Shown: positions 58,170 to 64,000 of the stretch, piece by piece
Layout: each line of letters begins with the position of its first letter
How positions within the stretch are numbered: position 1 is the stretch's first letter
Origin: Amborella trichopoda
Lineage: Eukaryota > Streptophyta > Magnoliopsida > Amborellales > Amborellaceae
Length of the DNA: 64,000 bases
Direction: 5' to 3'
NCBI RefSeq assembly: GCF_000471905.2
Contig: NW_006494916.1
Span: forward strand, 2,920,380-2,984,379
Made by a program: the position numbers and the translations under genes
Notes under the pieces: generated by a model
The model's input: only the letters and a program-made list of their open reading frames with translations
What the model was told of the DNA's origin: nothing
Database searches by the model: none

Positions 58170-58690
58170 GATAATCCTCTTTACTATAACTCAATGTAAT
58201 AACAAGGTTATCATAAGATTCCGACAATTAACAAAATAAAGTGACCGCCTTATCTTCATCGTTCATTCTTGCACATATACCCTCAAGTTCACAAATGATA
58301 TTATTAAACTCATTCAAGTGTTCTGACACATTTGCACATTCTTTCATTATCAAAGAATATAATTTTCTTTTTAAGAAATTCGGTTTGTGAGAAATTTTGT
58401 TTGATACAAACTTTTCAATTTATCCCAAAGATCTTTTGCTGTCTATTCACAAACAATATTAAACAAAACTTCATTCGTTAAACACAAACGACTAGTGGCC
58501 CGTGTCTTCATATCGAGTTCGGCCCAATCATCATCGGTCATATTTACCGGTTTTTTATTTTTTCCAAATAATGTTTTGTGTTGCCCTTGATGTACCAATA
58601 AATCTTGTATTTTTAATTTTCAAATTTCAAAATTATCTTTCTCATTAAACTTCTCCACCTCAAACTTGTGAAATGTCATTTTCCCAAAAA
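58170..58690 (-). pseudogene. Ty1/copia gag fragment
   Basis: Minus-strand frames read KFEVEKFNEKDNFEI, KKPVNMTDDDWAELDMKTRA and CLTNEVLFNIVCE-TAKDLWDKL, the standard start of copia gag. Stops interrupt it. The primer-binding site lies just upstream at 58711-58722 (reverse of GCTCTGATACCA). Confidence 0.85.
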
Positions 58691-58727
58691 ATATTACACT
58701 AATTCCTTGAGCTCTGATACCACTTGT

Positions 58728-59395
58728 TGTAAAATCCGGATAACCCAATCACCCCTTTTGAGCAAATCGGGATATCTCAAATCTCACTAGATGTAGTAAG
58801 CACTACACTACAATCATTTAAACACTTAAATAATATGCCCAATATGCAATAACAAGTGCAATATAATTGGAAAAAATATAAAAAACAATATGAAAATCAT
58901 CAAAACACAACACAAATGAAAATAGAGAGGGACACGCACATATATGTGGTTCACCCAAGATGGGCTACGTCCACGGGCTGTGGTTCACCCACGATGGGTT
59001 ACTGTTCACCCAAGATGGGCTACGTCCACGAGCAAGATGGCAAAGATGTATCAGAGGAAAAATTTACAAGATTGGGGTTATGTAGAGTTACCTTATACAA
59101 TCTCAAAGAAAGCTCAAACAAAATAACTTCTTATATGGACTCACTCACCGATATCGTGTTCCAAAAAACAACCCAAAATGAGCTCCAAATGGTGGTGCTA
59201 GGGTTTTGTTACAAAAACCCCCAATTTTTAACCCCAAGCTTCTCTCTACAATTGCCCTTTCTCCGTCACTCACCCGTGTTTTTCTATCTAAAAAACGCCT
59301 TTTTATGGACCTCTACTAAAAAAGCTTATTTTAGTTATAAAAATACCCGTTGATAAGAGGTACAGTACCATAAGGTTTAATTCTTTTGCATCACA
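58728..59395 (-). mobile_element. Copia LTR B, minus orientation
   Basis: Starts (plus strand) TGTAAAATCC next to the primer-binding site and probably ends TTGCATCACA. It contains repeats of TTCACCCAAGATGGGCTACG, a word common in copia LTRs. It belongs to the gag fragment at 58170-58690; the far LTR is missing. Confidence 0.6.
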
Positions 59396-60643
59396 TCCCA
59401 AAAGACTCTCGAATCTGTTTATCTGCCTAGTCGTTTTCGACTCTCTGATCTATTTTTCTTTCTGAGATTCTTTCTCAATAATTATTCGGCCACCTCTTTT
59501 TATGTTTTTTTAATCCACCATCTCTCAGTAATTTTTGCTCCTCATCTGGATATCAAGTTCTTCCTTCTTCTTGCTAATTCTTGCTCCTCATCTGGGGATA
59601 TCAAGTTCTTCCTTCTTCTTGCTAATTCTTGCTCCTCATCTGGATCTGAGGTTCTCCCGGTTGCTGCATCTTCTTGTTCAAGTAGCGAAGGATAAATTTC
59701 ATGTGAGTTACAAAGATGATGCCCTCAACAACTCTCTGTCAGAGGTGTTAACAAACTACCGGCGAAGACCTTCAATAGATGAACATAGCTACTGACTAGC
59801 AAGGCTTTATATGGACAAAGGCAACTTCCATGAAGGACTTTTCACATGTAGCAGCATGTGGCCTAAATATCTATATGGCTGTTCTATTGGTGACATAGCG
59901 TCACCAATGGCTATATTGCATCTACTGTTTGCATCTTTCTGTTCTGTATCACAATGGGGTTCCTGGTTGGTGGATTTGTGGTCTTCTTTTGTTCTGTGGT
60001 GGCTACACTTCTTCTTTTTATCCTTTGAACTTGGTGGGTCTCGTTTATTATAGCTTTTAGAGAGACATTTTTGTTGCCTTACTTTGTTTGATAGAACACT
60101 GAAAATAGTAGGTTTTCTCTATTATAAAAAAGAAAAAGAAAAAAAAGAAGTAAAGTGTGTTATGCCCTTCTGAAGAAGAAACCTTTTGTCTTTGAAAAAT
60201 CAACCATTCGCCCAATCCCGTCAAATCTATTAGGAAACCTCTTTAAAAATTTGTCCCAAGAAAAAAAAAAAAAAAAGGTTTTACTTGGTTCATCTTCTTG
60301 TTGTTTGTTTTTAAGGATTGAGTTATTTGTTCTGTTACTCGATCGTGTCGGCTTTGGTATGCGAGCTGCTGAATCCATCTCGGATCCACACCGAGTTCAC
60401 TTAGCTCTTCCAGATGCCATTTTATTCTCTCAGCTGTCTCGACGGCTTTGTTTGGAATTTTTGTAGAGCCTACGCTGATATAGCCCTTAGTTCCTGAGAC
60501 CATCTAATCTTGAGGCTTGTTGATCTGCCACTGCTTTCTATGTTTGTTAATCAAGCAATCTAAACATGACAACCATTATATTTACTGGTCATGCTATACA
60601 CCTAAAGATTAAGAATTAGCGTTCAAATTCCTGCCGCTCTAGG
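59396..60643. other. LTR-element interior debris, no gene seen
   Basis: Includes two and a half copies of a 48-bp block (59536-59650, TCAAGTTCTTCCTTCTTCTT). A minus-strand frame at 60503-60243 (AVETAERIKWHLEELSELGV) looks protein-like, but I cannot assign it. Confidence 0.4.
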
Positions 60644-60818
60644 TGTATATTGTAAATATTTCGGAATGGTAGATACAATATCATGTAGTTATGGTAATTC
60701 TGGGTATAGTATAGGATTTATTTATATTATTGTCATCTTTAATTTGTCTATAAAATACAAGTTTGTATATTTATATGTTTACACTGAGTCTTTTCAGAGA
60801 AACCCGAGACTCTTCACA
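60644..60818 (+). mobile_element. Truncated relative of copia-like LTR A
   Basis: Starts TGTATATTGTAAAT and ends AACCCGAGACTCTTCACA, matching the ends of 57782-58057 but about 100 bp shorter. It could be the 3' LTR of the same element or a separate solo LTR. Confidence 0.5.
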
Positions 60819-60904
60819 TTTTCAAGGGAAAGGTTTCTATACTTTCCTTACTCTATGGATAGCTGTATAATTTTGATCCTATTGATCGTTTGATCTAGAT
60901 CTGA

Positions 60905-61240
60905 CATTTTTTTTTACAAATTATATGAATATGAAATTTTGATCAAGTGAGCTATTGACCATTTGATCTTAAGATCAAATGTTTCAGAGTATTTTTATTT
61001 TAATTTTTTCTACAAATTATAAGAATATGAAATTTGGTACTCCCCATCATCTCAATAGGGGGCACCTAAAATAAATATTAAAAAATATTTTCAGTAAAAT
61101 ATAATAATTGAAATACAATTGAAACTTTCAGGCATTTTAGTTATTTTACTGAGAATATTTTTTATTATTTTTTTACATATGCGAGTTTAAAAGGGTGGAT
61201 GCTCAAAATTTCGTTTCATAAAAACAAAATTTAAAATAAA
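60905..61240 (+). mobile_element. Foldback repeat upstream of the PPR gene
   Basis: AAATATTTTCAGTAAAAT near 61080 and ATTTTACTGAGAATATTTTT near 61142 form an inverted pair around 61115. Related in layout to 109-553. It lies within the PPR upstream region. Confidence 0.5.
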
Positions 61241-61450
61241 AATAAAATAGTACACTCAATCGTTGGACATTTGGATAGGGAAGTATAGGAGTTTATACAT
61301 CAGAGGATGTATCGAAAACTTGCCCTTTTCTCGTTACCATAATTTGAAATTGAATGTTTGCTGCGGGAGAAACTGGTTGTCTAGATCGATGACCATGCTA
61401 CTAATTTGTTTGCACTCAATTTATTTCCCTTCTCTACTCTCTCAGCTTCC

Positions 61451-63211
61451 ATGACTAAAACCCTCCTCCAAAAAACTGTTATCTCCATTTCCCATTCTCC
61501 ATTAGCAGCACCCCATGACCTCATTTTCTCTCTCTTGAAGAAATGCTTGAAAACACCCCAGCTGAAACAGATGCACGCCATCATGGTCAAAATTTCTCTT
61601 TCTCACGACTCTTTTGCAGTAAACCAATTCGTCTCTGCCTGCTCGAGCACAGGCTCAATGGACTATGCTATTTCAGTGTTTGCCCATTTGCAAAAGCCCA
61701 ACATATTCGTTTGGAACTCCATGATCAAAGGCTTTGTGCATTGCCATTCTTATCAAGAGGCCATTTCCATGTACAAGAAGCTCTTGGTTTCCTCTGTTTC
61801 AGCAACCAGTTACACTTTCTCTTCTGTGATCAAGGCTTGCACCCAAGTATTTGGCTTGAGCTTAGGAAAATCCATTCATGGCCAAGCTTTGAAATGGGGT
61901 TTGAATTCTCAGGTCTTTGTTGGAACTGCACTGATCGATTTGTACTCGAATTGTAGTGAGGTTATAAATGCTCGTAAGGTGTTTGATGAAATGGAGGCTA
62001 GGGATGCAGTCGCTTTTACCGCGATGATTTCAGGTCATTGCAGGATTGGTGAACTGGCATTTGCTCAAGAACTCTTTGATGCCATGCCTGAGAAAAGCAC
62101 AGCTTCATGGAATGCTTTGATTGATGGCTACTCAAAGGGTGGTGATATAGAAAAAGCAGCTTCACTCTTTGATGAAATGAGTCATAAGGATTTGGTTTCT
62201 TGGACCACCATGATCTCGAGCTTTTCAAAAAATGGAAGGTTTAAAGAGGCTATAGCTGTGTTCAAAACGATGGAGGCCCAAACTGTGAGCCCTGATGCAG
62301 TAACCATGGCTACGGTGATCTCAGCTTGTGCACACCTAGGGGGCCTTGATTTTGGGAGAGAGATACATAACTATGTTAGCCGAAATGGTTTCAATCTCGA
62401 TGTCTTTATAGGATCCTCTTTGATCGATATGTATGCAAAATGTGGGAGCTTAGAGAGATCCCTTCTGGTTTTCTACAAGCTCCTTGAGAAGAACCTCTTT
62501 TGTTGGAACTCAATGGTCGAGGGGCTCGCCATGCATGGACATGGCACGCAAGCCATCAAGCTCTTCGAAAAGATGGAAAGATCAGGAGTTAAACCAAATG
62601 GGGTGACCTTTGTTGGGGTTCTCAGTGCTTGTGCCCATATAGGCCTTGTCGAAATAGGCCAAAGATACTTCTATGAGATGACCCATGAACATGGCATTAT
62701 GCCATGGATTGAGCACTATGGCTGTATGGTCGATCTTTTAGGGCGAGCAGGTCACTTAGAGGAGGCAGTAAGGCTCATGGAAAGCATGGAAATGGAGCCT
62801 AATGCAGTGATATGGGGTGCTCTTTTAGGGGGTTGTAAGATTCATGGCAATGTGGGTTTGGCTGAAATTGCAGTCAAGAATTTATTAGAGTTAGAGCCTG
62901 GTAATAGTGGGTATTATGTGTTATTGGCAAATATTTATGCAGAGGAGAATAGGTGGGATGAGGTTGCAAGAATTAGGGTTTTGATGCGAGAGAGAAGGGT
63001 TCAAAAGGCCCCTGGATTTAGCTCAGTCGAGATCGGGGGCAAGGTTCATGAGTTTGTGGCTTGTGGTATGTCTCATCCTCAGTCTGAGGAGATATATGGA
63101 ATGTTGGATGAGATGGTGGTGCACCTGAACCTTGCTGGCTATGTACCCGATGTTGGATTCATTTCAGAAAAGATGGGTGTTGATGAGAGAGAAGGGATGT
63201 GTAGAATGTAG
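61451..63211 (+). CDS. Pentatricopeptide repeat protein, PLS class, E+ type, intronless
   Basis: Single-exon, 586-residue protein. The N-terminal stretch (LLKKCLKTPQLKQMHAIMVK, about 28-47) is typical of PLS-class PPR proteins and is preceded by a Ser/Thr/Lys-rich leader that could target mitochondria or plastids. A run of P, L and S repeats follows (for example FVWNSMIKGF, TALIDLYSNC, ASWNALIDGYSKGG, LVSWTTMISSFSKNG, SLIDMYAKCGS). The E domain begins near GCMVDLLGRAGHLEEA and continues through LEPGNSGYYVLLANIYA. The E+ part (GGKVHEFVACGMSHPQ ... LNLAGYVPD) closes the protein. The DYW deaminase domain is absent, so an editing role would need a DYW partner (family knowledge; the target is unknown). 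An in-frame ATG at 61406 would add 15 residues. I chose 61451 because it begins the leader-like sequence, but 61406 is possible. Confidence 0.93.
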   Translation: MTKTLLQKTVISISHSPLAAPHDLIFSLLKKCLKTPQLKQMHAIMVKISLSHDSFAVNQFVSACSSTGSMDYAISVFAHLQKPNIFVWNSMIKGFVHCHSYQEAISMYKKLLVSSVSATSYTFSSVIKACTQVFGLSLGKSIHGQALKWGLNSQVFVGTALIDLYSNCSEVINARKVFDEMEARDAVAFTAMISGHCRIGELAFAQELFDAMPEKSTASWNALIDGYSKGGDIEKAASLFDEMSHKDLVSWTTMISSFSKNGRFKEAIAVFKTMEAQTVSPDAVTMATVISACAHLGGLDFGREIHNYVSRNGFNLDVFIGSSLIDMYAKCGSLERSLLVFYKLLEKNLFCWNSMVEGLAMHGHGTQAIKLFEKMERSGVKPNGVTFVGVLSACAHIGLVEIGQRYFYEMTHEHGIMPWIEHYGCMVDLLGRAGHLEEAVRLMESMEMEPNAVIWGALLGGCKIHGNVGLAEIAVKNLLELEPGNSGYYVLLANIYAEENRWDEVARIRVLMRERRVQKAPGFSSVEIGGKVHEFVACGMSHPQSEEIYGMLDEMVVHLNLAGYVPDVGFISEKMGVDEREGMCRM

Positions 63212-64000
63212 TTGGGGAACTGGGTGGAGGATGAAGAGAGAGAGAAGGGATTGGTGAGAAGGGGGCCTCAGAAATGGGGTGTTAAAGAGAGAGAGATTCA
63301 TCAGAGAGAGAGGACTAGCTTGGGTGAGGCTAATGGTTGGATTCAAGAGTTTGTGGTTTATGACAACTCCAAGTCCCAATCTCAAGTGATCCATTGCCTG
63401 TTTGGGTGAGAGGGGCAAGAATTCATTCGAAGGGAAGAAATGCAGCAGCTACAATCATATCATACAATCCTTCTCTTGACCAGTGTCTGACCACCTAATT
63501 AGGTGGCTTAGCCCTTAAAAAAATAGTTTGGGGTCTCCTTTTTATCAAATTTTTTGAGACCATAACATTTTAAAAAAAAACAAGTGTCAATGTTTTCAAA
63601 CTAATTAAATTATAGATCGATCATCGATCAAATGGATAGTTGGAGTATGTATTTGAAAGGGGACATTTGAAGCATCTATATATCATTTAAAAAAATTATA
63701 TGAAATCAATTAAAATAATAATAATAACACCACCTTTAAGGGGATCAGCCATGTCTTGAAGGTGATTCTGCGAACCAACTAGTATGCTCCCCATTTACCC
63801 ATCACAACCAAGATTACAATACCTGTGATAATAGATACCATTCATGGGTGGGTCTCACCAACACTGGAGGACATCAGTTTGCAGTAGAAGGAAAGTCAAT
63901 TTTTCTATGATATTGGTGTTGATAAAAACCCACTATAATCAGCTCTATCATGCTGATTTCTGTCAGATGAAAGCAGCATAGACTCAAACTGAACTGAGAG
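63212..64000. other. PPR gene 3' flank, no gene seen
   Basis: Purine-rich at first, then AT-rich with an (ATA)n-like stretch near 63714. No DYW-domain remnant follows the stop. Confidence 0.5.

Noticed and set aside
60243-60503. 86-codon minus-strand frame
   Set aside because: Looks protein-like in part, but no domain, no start context and no neighbour support it. Noted only in the interior-debris entry.
61543-61956. 137-codon frame
   Set aside because: Shadow frame inside the PPR gene.
1-64000. tRNA, rRNA or other structured RNA genes
   Set aside because: I saw no cloverleaf with matching A and B boxes beyond the SINE heads, and no rRNA-like sequence. A covariance-model scan would be needed to exclude small RNAs.

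Overview
This is nuclear DNA from a flowering plant. The genes are split by long introns with GT/AG borders, the intergenic DNA is AT-rich, and nearly every intron and spacer carries transposon debris: SINE, LINE, Ty1/copia, MULE, hAT and foldback MITEs. I cannot place the species. The three genes I can defend are ARP9 (minus strand, 7000-34041, 20 exons reconstructed by eye, 596 codons plus stop), ETFB (plus strand, 45270-52191, 5 exons, 251 codons plus stop) and an intronless PPR protein of the PLS-E+ class (plus strand, 61451-63211).

Layout. 1-7000: MITEs, a possible solo LTR and a LINE RNase H remnant. 7000-34041: ARP9, whose roughly 27 kb length comes from introns filled with repeats. 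These include an RTE-type LINE, a SINE split by a hAT MITE (both with clean target-site duplications), a local duplication carrying a copia fragment and a later LINE insertion, a second SINE, a decayed coat/gag-like fragment of a reverse-transcribing element, and a 208-base assembly gap (30502-30709). 34435-42774: an approximately 8.3 kb Mutator-like element with terminal inverted repeats of about 130 bp. It carries a broken MuDR-type transposase on the plus strand and a convergent plant-mobile-domain (PMD) gene on the minus strand. Between them lies a long hairpin, and a 21-bp palindrome recurs at both ends and inside the hairpin. 45270-52191: ETFB. 53690-55640: an L1-type LINE remnant. 57160-57590: a pyrimidine-rich minisatellite. 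57782-60818: nested copia-like LTR debris. 61451-63211: the PPR gene.

ARP9 and ETFB are head-to-head, and most of the 11.2 kb between them is the Mutator-like element. Their jobs are unrelated: ARP9 is a nuclear INO80-type chromatin-remodelling actin-related protein, ETFB is a mitochondrial electron carrier subunit, and the PPR protein is probably an organellar RNA-editing factor. From memory, the Arabidopsis copies (At5g43430 and At5g43500) are also close neighbours, so the pairing may be old microsynteny.

The best candidate for something under-described is the two-gene Mutator-like element, with its convergent transposase/PMD layout, palindrome array and central hairpin. Both genes in this copy are broken by stop codons, so it is a relic, but its architecture is readable.
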